From: Candidatus Angelobacter sp. Gp1-AA117
Lineage (GTDB): Bacteria > Acidobacteriota > Terriglobia > Terriglobales > Acidobacteriaceae
Assembly: GCA_003223515.1 (NCBI GenBank)
Contig: QHVI01000023.1
Span: forward strand, 1-58,666
Length of the DNA: 58,666 nt
Reading direction: 5' to 3'
The position numbers and the translations under genes are program-made. The notes below the pieces were generated by a model. The model ran no database searches. It was given only the letters and a program-made list of their open reading frames with translations, and had not been told where the DNA came from. Positions 35,461-45,359 of this stretch are shown piece after piece. Each line of letters starts with the position of its first letter. The stretch's first letter is position 1.

Positions 35461-36600
35461 ATGGAAACGACAATAAAAAAGCAAATTGAGATTATTGAAT
35501 TGGACAAGCCTGTACCAGAGCGCTTGTTGCCTGTAAGGCTGGCTGCCCAGAATGGCCGCTGGAGCGGGTACTGGCATCTGCTCAAGGCCAGACTCACGGA
35601 ATTGCGGCGCGAGCCCGGAGTCGTTTTCTGGATCTTTGGCTTTCCTCTATTAATGGCGGTTGCGCTTGGGATGGCATTCCGCAATAAACCGCCGGACGTA
35701 AGCCGCGTCGCAGTGATCGCCAGCCCAGAGGCTGAGCGCATTGTGGCGTTGCTTAACAGCGCGCCCCATCCAGAACTGGTCCGAGCTGATGTGCTTTCTG
35801 AAATAGATGCACATCATCGCTTTCAATTCGGTAAATATGACTTGGTTGTTAGGGTCAAGGACAGCGATACATTGGTATACGAATATGATCCCACACGTCC
35901 AGAGAGCGTGCTGGCTCACGTGGTTGTGGATGACCAGCTTGAAATTGCCACCGGACGCAAAGATAGGCTGCAAAGTTCCACCCGGACGTCAACAGAACCC
36001 GGTTCGCGTTATATCGATTTCCTCATCCCCGGCATATTGGGCATGAACTTGATGATTTCTGGACTTTGGAGCGCGGGGTTCGTGGTGGTGGACATGCGCC
36101 AGCGGAAGATACTGAAACGCTATGTGGCAACGCCAATGCGGCGCAGCGATTTCCTTCTCGCGATCTCCACAAGCCGTCTTCTGTTAATGGTGCTGGAGGT
36201 CTTGCTTCTTCTGGGGTGCGGCATCCTAGTGTTCCACTTCCATATCGTGGGATCATGGGCGTCCATTCTTCTGGTGAGTATGGCGGGGGCTTTCACTTTC
36301 GCAGGCATGGGATTGCTTGCCGCGAGCCGAACCCAGAAGAGCGAAACAGCCAACGGCATCATTAATATAGTGATGATACCGATGTGGATGCTCTCGGGAG
36401 TCTTTTTCTCCTACGAGCACTTTCCCGGAGCCATCCAACCGCTGATCAAACTTCTGCCGCTGACCGCCCTGAATGATGCCTTGCGCTCCATCATCCTGGA
36501 AGGCGCTCCACTCCGTGTCCAGGTTCCCCGGTTATTAGTTCTTTGTCTTTGGGGCGGAATTTCCTTCATTTTTGCCCTCCGGTGGTTCCGCTGGACGTAG
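35461..36600 (+). CDS. ABC-2 type permease (DrrB-like)
   Basis: This 379-aa membrane protein has one N-terminal transmembrane segment (VVFWIFGFPLLMAVALGM at about 58-75), then an extracytoplasmic domain of about 120 residues. A cluster of five or so C-terminal segments follows (from about 180, including ILGMNLMISGLWSAGFVVV and LLLMVLEVLLLLGCGILVF). This is the YhgE/DrrB/YadH-like ABC-2 layout. It starts at the base after the ATPase stop codon and must be its partner. Expected role: membrane channel for efflux of the NRPS product. Confidence 0.9.
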   Translation: METTIKKQIEIIELDKPVPERLLPVRLAAQNGRWSGYWHLLKARLTELRREPGVVFWIFGFPLLMAVALGMAFRNKPPDVSRVAVIASPEAERIVALLNSAPHPELVRADVLSEIDAHHRFQFGKYDLVVRVKDSDTLVYEYDPTRPESVLAHVVVDDQLEIATGRKDRLQSSTRTSTEPGSRYIDFLIPGILGMNLMISGLWSAGFVVVDMRQRKILKRYVATPMRRSDFLLAISTSRLLLMVLEVLLLLGCGILVFHFHIVGSWASILLVSMAGAFTFAGMGLLAASRTQKSETANGIINIVMIPMWMLSGVFFSYEHFPGAIQPLIKLLPLTALNDALRSIILEGAPLRVQVPRLLVLCLWGGISFIFALRWFRWT

Positions 36601-36725
36601 CCCCGGTTCCAGCTTTCAGTTGTCGGCAATGTGGCTGCTGCAGGGCATGACTTGCCTGTCGGCGGATCCCAATACTTCTACCTGAGTTGGGCAGAGTTCC
36701 CAATCATTTTTTGGAGGCTAGTCAA

Positions 36726-39185
36726 GTGCATACATTATTTCAAGATATCCGTTACGGACTCCGCATGTTGCTGAAGAGCCGGGTCGTGAGCGTAATCGCC
36801 GTCCTCACCTTGGCACTGGGGATCGGCGTGAATACTGCAATTTTCAGTACCATGAATGCGCTGTTCCTCCGGCCTCTGCCCGTACAAAATGCAGATCATC
36901 TTATCTATCTGGCCGCGCAACAACAGAATGCCTCGTTCTACTCTCCGTTTTCCTATCTCGACCTGCAGGACGTGCGCGGGCAAGCCAGCGTGTTTTCTAG
37001 TGTGCTGGCATACAACATCGATGTTGTGGGGCTCAATGCAGATGGCAAGGCCAATCCACTATTCATCAGCTTCGTCACCGGAAATTATTTCCAGGCATTA
37101 GGCCTCAAGCCGGCATTGGGAAGGTTGATCTATGGCGAGGACGCAGAGAAGCCAACTGCCAACCCAGGAATTGTCCTCGGGTACTCTTATTGGAAGACCA
37201 GGTTCAACGGCGATCCCGGCATTGCCGGGAAGCAAGTGAAGGTGAATGGCCATGCTGCGACCATTGTCGGAGTGGCGCCGGAGGGCTTTCATGGGTTGTA
37301 CAGCCTGGGAGAAATGCAGGCTTACCTGCCGTTCGGCATGGAGGCCATTGGGCAGGATTCAACCGAACTGTGGACACGGCGGGACAATCGATCACTGCTG
37401 GTGCTGGGAATACTGAAACCCGGCTTCAGCATACAGCAGGCCCAAAGCGCTGTTGATTTGATAGCACACCACCTGGCGCAACAATCCCCAGAAGCGGACA
37501 ACGGTCTCACCGTTCGCCTTTATCCCGAAAAGATGGCCCGTCCACAACCCATCCCCGGCAATGGGTTGTTGATTGTCGGCTTCTTGTTCTCCGCGCTTGC
37601 CGGTCTCGTCTTGCTGCTTGCCTGTACGAACGTTGCCAACATCCTGCTGGTCCGTAGCACGTCACGAGAGAATGAAATGGCTATTCGTGCCGCTCTTGGC
37701 GGTTCCCGGACCCGTCTTATCCGCCAGTTGATGACGGAAAGCCTTGTGCTTGCGCTTCTCGGAGGTGCAGCCGGGCTGATGCTGGGAATAGGTGCCAGCA
37801 AGTATCTGAGTTCCATTCCAATTGCATCTCCAGTCCCGGTCCGCTTTGATTTCAGTTTTGATTGGCGAGTATTCAGTTACGGATTAATTGCTGCCCTTGT
37901 CACTGGGATCGTTATGGGCTTCGCGCCCGCATGGCGTGTTTCACGGGCCAACTTGAACAGCGTATTACACCAGGGAAGCCGTGGCATCGTCGCCAGCGGT
38001 GGAAGCTCCCGCATGCGCAGCGCGCTGGTCATCATCCAGATAACGGGATCTCTCACGCTGTTAGTGGCCGCCGGGCTATTCGTGCGCAGCTCACAAAATG
38101 CGCAGCATTTATATTTGGGTTTAGATCCAAACCATATTTTGAATTTGAGCATGGACACGAAATCGGTCGGTTTCGATAAACCCCAGACAGAGCATTTCTA
38201 TCGGGAACTGGAGGACCATGTGCGGGCCTTGCCGGGAGTGCAGTCCGTCAGCCTGGCTTATTCTGTTCCCATGGGTTATTACGGCAACAGCAGCCCTGTA
38301 TATCCGGAAGGTCAATTCATAGCCAGCAAGCAGGCAGCGCCTGACATCATGTTCAACAACGTTGACGCGGCTTATTTTTCAACCCTGCGTATCCCGATGG
38401 TGAAGGGCCGCATGTTTACTGATCAAGATAACGATAAGTCGCCTTTAGTGGCGATTGTAAATGAAACAATGGCCGCGCATTTTTGGCCCAATCAGGAGCC
38501 GGTGGGCAAGCGTTTCAGTGTCCAGGGTCCTTCCGGTCCATTTATCCAGGTCATAGGTGTTTCCAAAGCCGGTAAATACTTGGTGCTTTTTGAAGACCCA
38601 ACTCCTTATTACTATGTGCCGCAGGCACAAAATTCCACGACCTTGCGGATGCTTCAGATTCGGACCGCAGTCGCACCCGAATCCCTGATTCCCGAAGTAA
38701 AACAACAAATCTTTGTCCTTGCTCCGGACCTGCCTGTCATGAGTGCGCAGACCATGGATCAGGCGCTTGACGGAGGAAATGGATTGTTTTTGTTTCGTTT
38801 GGGGGCACGTTTTACCGGAGCGCTAGGGTTGCTCGGTCTGGTGCTGGCCGTTGTAGGAGTGTATGGAGTGATTTCCTATATCGCCAGCCAGCGCACACAC
38901 GAAATTGGAATTCGCATGGCGCTCGGTGCGAATCGAAGGGACGTGCTCAAATTGATGCTGAAACAGGGGTTGTATATGGTGGGCGCAGGAATAGCCGTTG
39001 GTGTGCTCTTCATCATTGTTGCTGCGCATACGATTTCCAGTTTGCCTCTCGGAGTGAGTGCCGCGGATCCGGTCACCCTTGTGCTTGTATGCTGCCTGCT
39101 CGCATTCGTCGGCTTGGTCGCGTCCATGGTGCCGGCCAGGCGCGCGATGCGAATCGAACCACTAACGGCGTTGAAATACGAATAG
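36726..39185 (+). CDS. ADOP-type FtsX/MacB-like permease
   Basis: This is an 819-aa permease starting at GTG 36726 behind GGAGG (36713-36717). It has the N-terminus FQDIRYGLRMLLKS followed by VIAVLTLALGIGVNTAIF, the signature of the acidobacterial duplicated orphan permeases. A MacB-like periplasmic core follows, then two FtsX domains (about 277-400, with ENEMAIRAALGGSR, and 690-815, with THEIGIRMALGANR). There is no fused or adjacent MacB ATPase, as usual for orphan members. Their substrates are mostly unknown; related MacB proteins act as mechanotransmission pumps for antibiotics and peptides. Its position after the DrrAB-like pair suggests a role in export or resistance. Confidence 0.9.
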   Translation: MHTLFQDIRYGLRMLLKSRVVSVIAVLTLALGIGVNTAIFSTMNALFLRPLPVQNADHLIYLAAQQQNASFYSPFSYLDLQDVRGQASVFSSVLAYNIDVVGLNADGKANPLFISFVTGNYFQALGLKPALGRLIYGEDAEKPTANPGIVLGYSYWKTRFNGDPGIAGKQVKVNGHAATIVGVAPEGFHGLYSLGEMQAYLPFGMEAIGQDSTELWTRRDNRSLLVLGILKPGFSIQQAQSAVDLIAHHLAQQSPEADNGLTVRLYPEKMARPQPIPGNGLLIVGFLFSALAGLVLLLACTNVANILLVRSTSRENEMAIRAALGGSRTRLIRQLMTESLVLALLGGAAGLMLGIGASKYLSSIPIASPVPVRFDFSFDWRVFSYGLIAALVTGIVMGFAPAWRVSRANLNSVLHQGSRGIVASGGSSRMRSALVIIQITGSLTLLVAAGLFVRSSQNAQHLYLGLDPNHILNLSMDTKSVGFDKPQTEHFYRELEDHVRALPGVQSVSLAYSVPMGYYGNSSPVYPEGQFIASKQAAPDIMFNNVDAAYFSTLRIPMVKGRMFTDQDNDKSPLVAIVNETMAAHFWPNQEPVGKRFSVQGPSGPFIQVIGVSKAGKYLVLFEDPTPYYYVPQAQNSTTLRMLQIRTAVAPESLIPEVKQQIFVLAPDLPVMSAQTMDQALDGGNGLFLFRLGARFTGALGLLGLVLAVVGVYGVISYIASQRTHEIGIRMALGANRRDVLKLMLKQGLYMVGAGIAVGVLFIIVAAHTISSLPLGVSAADPVTLVLVCCLLAFVGLVASMVPARRAMRIEPLTALKYE

Positions 39186-39291
39186 TGGGAGACCATCGCC
39201 GGGCAAGCCTTCGCGATTCACAATTGTAAACATCAGGATATTTTGTCGGCGAGAAGCCCTCAAAAATATCGCGGGAAATCAAGAGGTGTAG

Positions 39292-39789
39292 ATGTCACGG
39301 ACAAACAAGAAATTGATGCTCGCTTACGTTTTCCTTGTGGTCTTACCATTACTGGGGCTGGCCGGAATATTAAATTACGGCCGTCGGCTGGTGGCTCCGA
39401 TCTCAGTGGATGGAGTCTGGCACTTCGAAATCGGCTCCCCTGGACTGGCCGGCCTACTGTGTGTGAGAGCTGATGAAATGATCCATGATGGCTCGGTTAC
39501 AATTTTGCAATCCGGAAAGGTGCTCTCTTTCAACGTTGGCGGTGAACTAAACCCCGCCGCAATGGGATCGATTGAGGGAGACACCATCACAGCCTCAACG
39601 TCCGCAAGTTCACGGCAAGGTACGGGCTGTGGGGGCGATCACCTCTTGATTTTGACCGCCACTGTGGCCCGTGGTACAGATCCGAGGTACTTGGCCGGAG
39701 TGCTCAACCTGACAGACTGCGCATCGTGTGTTCCGGTTGCATTTCACGCCAGCAGGCAAGCTCGTGCAACAACCAAAGTGGAGAACTGA
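39292..39789 (+). CDS. small membrane-anchored protein, unknown function
   Basis: This 165-aa protein has an N-terminal signal anchor (LMLAYVFLVVLPLLGLAGIL at about 8-27). An extracytoplasmic domain with four or five cysteines (LLCVRAD, TGCGGD, LTDCASC) follows. I do not recognise the family. The stop codon overlaps the start codon of the antiporter (TGATG at 39787-39791), so the two are co-translated. The domain may contact the antiporter or sense the envelope, but nothing shows this directly. Confidence 0.7.
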   Translation: MSRTNKKLMLAYVFLVVLPLLGLAGILNYGRRLVAPISVDGVWHFEIGSPGLAGLLCVRADEMIHDGSVTILQSGKVLSFNVGGELNPAAMGSIEGDTITASTSASSRQGTGCGGDHLLILTATVARGTDPRYLAGVLNLTDCASCVPVAFHASRQARATTKVEN

Positions 39790-41054
39790 TGCTCCACCTG
39801 TCCACCCTTGTTTGCCAGATTGCCGTCATTCTTATAGTTTGCAGGGTGGTCGGCGGCCTCTTTCGCTTGATCCACCAGCCCCGGGTGGTCGGGGAGATGT
39901 TTGCCGGTATTTTGCTCGGCCCTTCCTTGTTGGGTTGGCTGGCGCCCGGATGGTCAGGTTTGTTGTTCCCGCCATCGAGTCTGGGTTATTTGAGCGCTCT
40001 CAGCCAAGTCGGGATGATTATCTTTATGTTTCTCGTGGGTTTGAGGACTAGTCCCAAAGAGCTGAAGAGCCAGGGACATGTTGCTATTCTGACCAGCCAC
40101 GTCAGCATTGTCGCGCCGTTTGTTCTGTCGGCGTTGCTCGCCATCTATCTGTATCCTCGACTTTCCGATGACAGCGTGTCATTCGTTAGTTTCGGATTGT
40201 TTATGGGCGCGGCAATGAGCATCACCGCGTTTCCCGTGCTGGCCCGCATCTTAGCGGAACGAAATATGCTTCAGAGCCCTCTCGGCAACTTGGCCATTGC
40301 TTGCGCTGCCGTGGATGACGTTACAGGCTGGTGCATCCTCGCTTATATCGTCGCTTTAATTCGCTCATCACATGGCTCAAAGCAGGCATGGATCACCTTG
40401 GCGGGCGTCGTCTGCTTCGTTCTTATCATGGCCCTTGGAGTCCAGGGCCTGCTGCGCCGCTTTGAAAGCATTTTCAAAAGGCGCGGCGTTTTAGGTGAAA
40501 ATTTGCTTGCCTTGATCCTTGTGCTCGTTCTCGTTTCAGCGCTTTGCACAGAATGGCTAGGTATCCATCTGCTCTTCGGCGCGTTCTTGATGGGCACCAT
40601 CATGCCGAAGGAGCAGAAATTTGTGTGTCACATTTGCGACAAGTTTGAAACGATAACGGTCATTCTGTTGCTGCCCCTTTTTTTTGCATTTACCGGACTG
40701 CGGACCACGATTGGATTGCTTAAAGGACACGACATGTGGATGTATTGCGGTCTCATCGTGCTGGTTGCAACTCTGGGTAAATTGGGTGGCTCAATGCTGG
40801 CGTCAAGAGTGGCTGGAATGCCACTGAGAGACGCTGCGAGTCTTGGTACGTTGATGAACACTAGGGGCCTGATGGAATTGGTGATTTTGAATATCGGCCT
40901 CGACATAAAGGTCATATCGCCTGCGCTGTTTTGCATGATGGTGATCATGGCGCTCTTCACCACGTTCATGACAACGCCGGTTCTGGAATTTCTTCGTCCT
41001 GGCAATCAGGCATTCGAAAACGCCCTGGATGCGCCACCCCTTATTGCGGCATGA
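39789..41054 (+). CDS. CPA2-family cation:proton antiporter
   Basis: This 421-aa protein has about twelve transmembrane segments and matches the Na+/H+ or K+/H+ exchanger domain of the CPA2 family. Landmarks are the N-terminal helix with HQPRVVGEMFAGILLGPSLLG, the F-L-V-G-L segment, and the unwound-helix acidic pair in CAAVDDVTGWC. It lacks the C-terminal TrkA-N domain of KefB/KefC. It overlaps the preceding small membrane protein by one base. Similar antiporters occur in peptide and polyketide clusters, where they may relieve ion or proton leakage caused by the product; here that is inference. Confidence 0.9.
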   Translation: MLHLSTLVCQIAVILIVCRVVGGLFRLIHQPRVVGEMFAGILLGPSLLGWLAPGWSGLLFPPSSLGYLSALSQVGMIIFMFLVGLRTSPKELKSQGHVAILTSHVSIVAPFVLSALLAIYLYPRLSDDSVSFVSFGLFMGAAMSITAFPVLARILAERNMLQSPLGNLAIACAAVDDVTGWCILAYIVALIRSSHGSKQAWITLAGVVCFVLIMALGVQGLLRRFESIFKRRGVLGENLLALILVLVLVSALCTEWLGIHLLFGAFLMGTIMPKEQKFVCHICDKFETITVILLLPLFFAFTGLRTTIGLLKGHDMWMYCGLIVLVATLGKLGGSMLASRVAGMPLRDAASLGTLMNTRGLMELVILNIGLDIKVISPALFCMMVIMALFTTFMTTPVLEFLRPGNQAFENALDAPPLIAA

Positions 41055-42240
41055 GAATGCGCAACGATTTCAAGATGGCTCGGAGAGTTGCCATTGAGGC
41101 TCCAGGGCTATTTCCAGTACGACCAGTTCGTGGTGGTCGTTTTGCAACCATCGCGATGCTAAGAGCAAAAGCTGTTTTCCTTATGCGCCGACATCTGGCG
41201 GGAATCTCCTACAGAAGCGCATCGAACTGTCAATCAACCACTCACGCGAGTCGCGGGACTGCGACCATTTAAAGGAGCAACTCAATGCAAACCAGCACCA
41301 TGAGCCCGCTATAGCAGAAAGTCTTGCCGGGCTTCTTGCGAAAGACCGACACTCTGCAACACGGCAAGGGGAGTGTTGTGGAAATCTTCTCGCAACAAAG
41401 AATTCTGGGTAAGACTGCTTTGCCGGCGGGTTGCGGCATTCCACAGCCGGAGTAATGTCATTATTCTGGGGCGCAGGTGCTACCATCGCTTTTGGAAGAT
41501 GCACAACGATAGGTTTGCAACACTTCATTCGTCCAAAAACTAATTTCACGCAAAGAATCACAATACTCGCTGACTACTTCGGCGCGAGCCGGTGATGAAG
41601 ACCCAGAATCTCGAGCACCGATTGGAGCGGCAATCTTCCTGCTTCATTACTGGCTTGTCATTGTATCTTTGAGAGATCAAGTGCGAAGATACCGACGAGT
41701 GTTAAACGAAAAGTAGAGCATGCGAGTGTTAGGAGCCGTTGTGAATCAAAGACCTTTATCGATTCGAAAGGGCATTAGGTTGACCACACAGCAATAGGCG
41801 ATTCTTGAGCGAATAGAAGAGTATCCGCTCGGGTTTGTGGCACGTCGCCTCGTGGAGGCGAAGCAATTGTCCAACGACATTATTGGGAAGCACTGGATGC
41901 ATTTCGACAATTCATTGCTTTGACTGTCCTACAGGACCCCCCACTCGCCTCCCAAATTCTAAGATCGACGAAAGTGTGACACGAGTTCATCTTGTTCGCC
42001 GACAAGTACAACGAGTTCTGCCGTTCGACAGTAGGCGGATTCATCAGCCATCTTTCCAATACACCCGGCACCCCCCGTTCCCTACCGTGCCGTTGAACGT
42101 TTTAGGCAATCACACAATCGGTACTTCGGGAAAATGTCTGACTTTTGGGCCTTACAGAAGAGGCTCGTAATACACCGACGCAAGGCATGCGGTGTCCCGG
42201 CTACATGGAATTAACTCAAAATGTGAAATCACTGGCTTTT
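41055..42240. other. no intact gene, decayed DNA
   Basis: This stretch of 1.2 kb has only short overlapping frames. A Glu/His-rich frame around 41215-41360 (reading SRESRDCDHLKEQLNA) looks like a coding fragment, but it has no start and no family I recognise. It sits between the end of the biosynthetic cluster and the IS200-like element. Confidence 0.45.
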
Positions 42241-42315
42241 AGTTCCTCGCACCCGGTCTAAGCCCACCGCCTTTCAGGCGGTCAGCTTCCAGCCCCCCTG
42301 CTAGAGTAGAGCAAC

Positions 42316-42759
42316 ATGGTGGACTATAGACATAGCGGGCATGCGGTGTGGGACATAAAGTATCACATTGTGTGGATCACAAAATATCGTTACAAGATCC
42401 TACGCGGAGATGTAGCAGAGCGTGCCCGCGATCTGATTCGGCAAATTTGTCAGGCACGGGAAGTGACCATCATTCGCGGAGCGGTATCGCCGGATCATAT
42501 CCACGTGCTGGTATCGGTACCACCGCAGTTGGCGGCGTCGAAGTTGGTGCAGTACATCAAAGGGAGGTCGTCGAGGAGGTTGCAGGAAGAGTTCCCGGAG
42601 TTACGGAAGCGGTATTGGGGACAGCACCTGTGGGCGCGAGGATACTTTTGCGCGAGCGTGGGCACGGTAGATGAGAAGACGATCATGGAGTACATCGAAA
42701 ATCAGAGATGGGACGATGACCAGGAAGGGTTCAAGATCACCGTGCCGCGCGAGCCTTGA
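42316..42759 (+). CDS. tnpA: IS200-family Y1 transposase TnpA
   Basis: This 147-aa protein is near the usual TnpA length. It starts with HAVWDIKYHIVWITKYR, has the HUH motif in PDHIHVLVS, and the catalytic tyrosine in IMEYIENQ. These enzymes cut and join single-stranded DNA at hairpin ends without target duplication. The frame is intact and flanking palindromes are present, so the copy may be active. RAYT-type REP transposases are relatives, but the close match of the ends to IS200 hairpins favours IS200. Confidence 0.92.
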   Translation: MVDYRHSGHAVWDIKYHIVWITKYRYKILRGDVAERARDLIRQICQAREVTIIRGAVSPDHIHVLVSVPPQLAASKLVQYIKGRSSRRLQEEFPELRKRYWGQHLWARGYFCASVGTVDEKTIMEYIENQRWDDDQEGFKITVPREP

Positions 42760-42761
42760 GC

Positions 42762-42848
42762 CGGCTTGCAGCCGGGAGCGCTTAAGGCGGCTTCAGCCGC
42801 AAGTGCGACTTTCAGTCGCACAATAACCCACCGCCTTTTAGGCGGTGG
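42762..42848. repeat. four tandem hairpins after tnpA
   Basis: Four successive stem-loops follow the tnpA stop. They are CCGGC/GCCGG near 42763-42777, GGCGGC/GCCGC near 42787-42800, TGCGAC/GTCGCA at 42804-42820, and the terminal CCACCGCC/GGCGGTGG at 42828-42848. Three share a TTCA-like loop. Only the last matches the left-end palindrome. Confidence 0.6.
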
Positions 42849-42859
42849 TCGTTAAGTAT

Positions 42860-44042
42860 AGGAGTCAGTTCGGAAATACGTGAAAACGAATGCCCGTCCC
42901 TGAAAGAAAGGTTCACGATGCCGTCTACAAGAACGGCGCATATGTGGCGCTCCCGCCGAAGTTGCGAAAATTACCAACCGATTGCACGCCGGTTGTTTCT
43001 AGTTGGCACCTTTGGAACGTCGTCAAGTCGAACGGTGGTATGGCGAAATCGTCTAGCCACATTTTTCGGATTTTGAGGCATTCTTCGGAAATTGCACGTA
43101 GACCAACAAAGCCGTAAATTCTTGCCCTGGACTGTGGCCGATCCGTCAGGGCGACTCGAAGGCAAGAAGGTCAATTCTCGGTTTCGTTATTTCACATGGC
43201 CACGATTGACGGCCAATGGTGGAAAGGAAATCGAAGCACTTGGTTTTTTGAATTCTTTTGTTCGGGAGGCCCGTTATTTTTGAAAGCTTTCCGCGATCGT
43301 GAATTCGACCTGCGCCCTGCTGCTGAGTTTGTGAAAGGAACAGTTCATTCAGGCGTTGCTGATCATGATGAGTTTAGCGAACCTAAGTCTCATAGAATCT
43401 CTTCTAAGAATTTGCCGATTCGGCTGCAGAACCCCCGCCCATGCAGCCCGTCTGTTCATAGGTTTGAGTTGGCCGGAAATTGGCCGGAAACAGGGTCGAA
43501 TATACCGGTTTCTGACCAATGTTCCGCTTATTAAAGCCTTTAGAACCAACAACCGGTCTTTCACAACTTCCCCCAACCTCAGCGAGGGAAATCGTCGCTG
43601 GCACGGACTTTAAGTAGAAAACATAGTGCGTTCGCTTCTTCGAGCTTGTGTTATAGGGGGCTGGTGAGTGCGCCCACCTCGCTCAAGATAGGAAAGTAGA
43701 AGATCAACCTAAAAGCAAAGCCCAGCCACGATGAAAAGCAAGAAGCCTTGCCTAAAACGAATAATGTGTAGCCAATTACGAAACGCCACACTAGGCGCTG
43801 CGGGCCGTACTGCTGTTGAAATTCGCTCAGCCACGGCATTTCCTGCTTGCAAGGCACACACCACGTGGCCCGCTTTCAAAAACGAAGCGGCACTCTTTGC
43901 CGAAATCAGCGATGATGAGATTAGCAGGATCGAGGCCGCAGTCAGGGCGGCAGGGTGAATCTAACGCACCAGCAATGGAAGCATAGGTTTGAGCAATGAG
44001 AGGTCCAGTTAAGAATAGATTCAAGTACTCCTTCCTGGAGCA
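42860..44042. other. no gene supported
   Basis: Short frames only. The one at 43731-43958 (75 aa, ending with EISDDEISRIEAAVRAAG) could be a small gene or the end of a decayed one, but it has no clear ribosome-binding site and no family I know. The rest looks degenerate. Confidence 0.4.
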
Positions 44043-44309
44043 CTAGCCTGATTTGTTATTCATATATTGGCGAATTCTTGTGGCCTCAACTAGGCAAGGA
44101 GAACATTCCATGAGGTGGTCCAGCATCCACTGTTCCCACTGTCTGCGTCCTTTCGCGCATTCTTTCAAGATATCTCTTGATGGGCAGCCGACTCGGCCAG
44201 GGTTGGGATGTGCTCGTTGCAGCAATGAAGCGAGTCCAGCAAGTAAATCGTCTTCTTGGGGGATGCAACGCTGTCGAGAGCGTGTCTGATTTAAGCGTAT
44301 TTTCTTCAT
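44043..44309 (-). CDS. small zinc-finger-like protein, possible anti-sigma
   Basis: This 88-aa protein has the segment HLMECSPCLVEATRIR, a His-x3-Cys-x2-Cys arrangement seen in anti-sigma zinc-binding domains and in small acidobacterial regulators. The preceding CPSRDILKECAKGR resembles the start of such domains. There is no membrane segment. It lies downstream of, and in the same direction as, the ECF-like sigma factor gene at 44793. The XRE gene lies between them on the opposite strand. Function as an anti-sigma factor is an inference. Confidence 0.55.
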   Translation of the reverse strand: MKKIRLNQTRSRQRCIPQEDDLLAGLASLLQRAHPNPGRVGCPSRDILKECAKGRRQWEQWMLDHLMECSPCLVEATRIRQYMNNKSG

Positions 44310-44359
44310 TTAGTTGGCAAAAAAGCGAGCCGTGTGTTTCAGTGTAAGTTCACGGTCGT

Positions 44360-44692
44360 ATGCCTTTGAATATACCAAGGCATATTTATGCCGTGGTATC
44401 GGAGTTCAGTTGCCCTTACAACTGGGCAGTGCTGGATGAAGTTAAATTTTTTAAAGATCTCGGTGTGCGAATAAAGCGACTGCGAGAACAAACAGGCTTG
44501 AGTCAGGAAGACATGATTTCTCACGGATTTTCAGTCCGGTACTGGCAAAGAATTGAGGCGGGCAAGCCAATTACATTGCGGACACTATTACGGATTTGTG
44601 AATTGTTTTCTGCTCCAATGGAATCTGTAATTCAGGGTCTCCACTCACCCAAGGGTGCAAAGCCTCGCGGATCGCGACGTCGCACCCTGTGA
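44360..44692 (+). CDS. XRE-family helix-turn-helix regulator
   Basis: This protein is 110 aa, or 87 aa if the in-frame GTG at 44429 is used. A Cro/C1-type HTH occupies the C-terminal half: LGVRIKRLREQTGLSQEDM, then GFSVRYWQRIEAGK and TLRTLLRICELFS. The recognition helix region is atypical (SVRYWQRIEAG) but keeps the family pattern. It is transcribed divergently from the zinc-finger-like gene at 44309, only 50 bp away, so it may regulate that promoter and its own. No strong ribosome-binding site marks either start. Confidence 0.85.
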   Translation: MPLNIPRHIYAVVSEFSCPYNWAVLDEVKFFKDLGVRIKRLREQTGLSQEDMISHGFSVRYWQRIEAGKPITLRTLLRICELFSAPMESVIQGLHSPKGAKPRGSRRRTL

Positions 44693-44792
44693 CGTCAAGG
44701 ATCCGCCTCCGTATGCAGTCCTCAGTGGAGTTTACATGTGACAGGGTAGACGCATTGCAGTCCAGCCCATGAGTGTGATGTGTATGCAGAAG

Positions 44793-45359
44793 TCAACGGG
44801 AGTTTTTGGCCGACGAACTGATTATTTTTTTGTGCGCTTTGCGGACGGCGGCCCAAAATGTCTTACGAGCCGATACTGAAGAAGTCTGTACGATTTCACC
44901 AATTTCAGGCCACTCATATCCCATGATTCGCAAGGTCAGGAGCCGACGGATCCCACTATCTAATTGGGAATATAACTTCTCAAAGTACAATTTCCGATCG
45001 ATATCGTCTTCAATGGATGCCGTATCGCTTTGCGTCACGGCATCGACATCACCAATTGGCTTCAGCCTCTGTAATCGCTTCGCATATCGCCGCAATTCCT
45101 GTGTGAATCGAAGCATCAACAACGGGCGAACATCACGTGAATACGGCGGTGCGGCCGCCCGGTCAAGATACTGTGAAATCTTCTGAACAGCCACTTCCAT
45201 CAAAGCAGCAGCATCACAGTCTTCTCCTAAAACAGCTCGTGTCCGTCGGCACGCCTCGGCGAAAATGGAATTGGCAGCTTCACGCACATCTAAACGAAGC
45301 TGGTGTCCATTATTGTCCAGGTCACGATTCCACCATATGAACATTTCCGTCCTGGTCAA
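44793..45359 (-). CDS. ECF-like sigma factor
   Basis: This 188-aa protein has a region-4-like C-terminus: LDSGIRRLLTLRIMGYEWPEIGEIV followed by SVSARKTFWAAVRKAHKKI. This is a helix-turn-helix as in extracytoplasmic-function sigma factors. The N-terminal half would hold region 2, but its match is weak (around IFAEACRRTRAVLG and QKISQYLDRA). It lies downstream of the CHAT operon on the same strand, 392 bp after the previous gene. A sigma factor next to a zinc-finger-like protein and membrane proteins fits a signal-responsive system. A non-sigma DNA-binding role cannot be excluded. Confidence 0.65.
   Translation of the reverse strand: MTRTEMFIWWNRDLDNNGHQLRLDVREAANSIFAEACRRTRAVLGEDCDAAALMEVAVQKISQYLDRAAAPPYSRDVRPLLMLRFTQELRRYAKRLQRLKPIGDVDAVTQSDTASIEDDIDRKLYFEKLYSQLDSGIRRLLTLRIMGYEWPEIGEIVQTSSVSARKTFWAAVRKAHKKIISSSAKNSR

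Larger units (their letters stand above)
42245..42855. mobile_element. IS200/IS605-like element with hairpin ends
   Basis: A Y1 transposase gene is flanked by subterminal palindromes typical of single-strand transposition. The left one is ACCGCCTTTCAGGCGGT at 42266-42282. On the right are several tandem hairpins, ending with an arm at 42828-42836 that pairs with 42840-42848. No orfB/tnpB is present, so it is IS200-type. Exact cleavage sites cannot be fixed from this copy alone. Confidence 0.75.

Noticed and set aside
36726-39185. MacB ATPase-permease fusion for macrolide export
   Set aside because: There is no ATPase domain in this protein; the N-terminus and layout match the orphan ADOP permeases.
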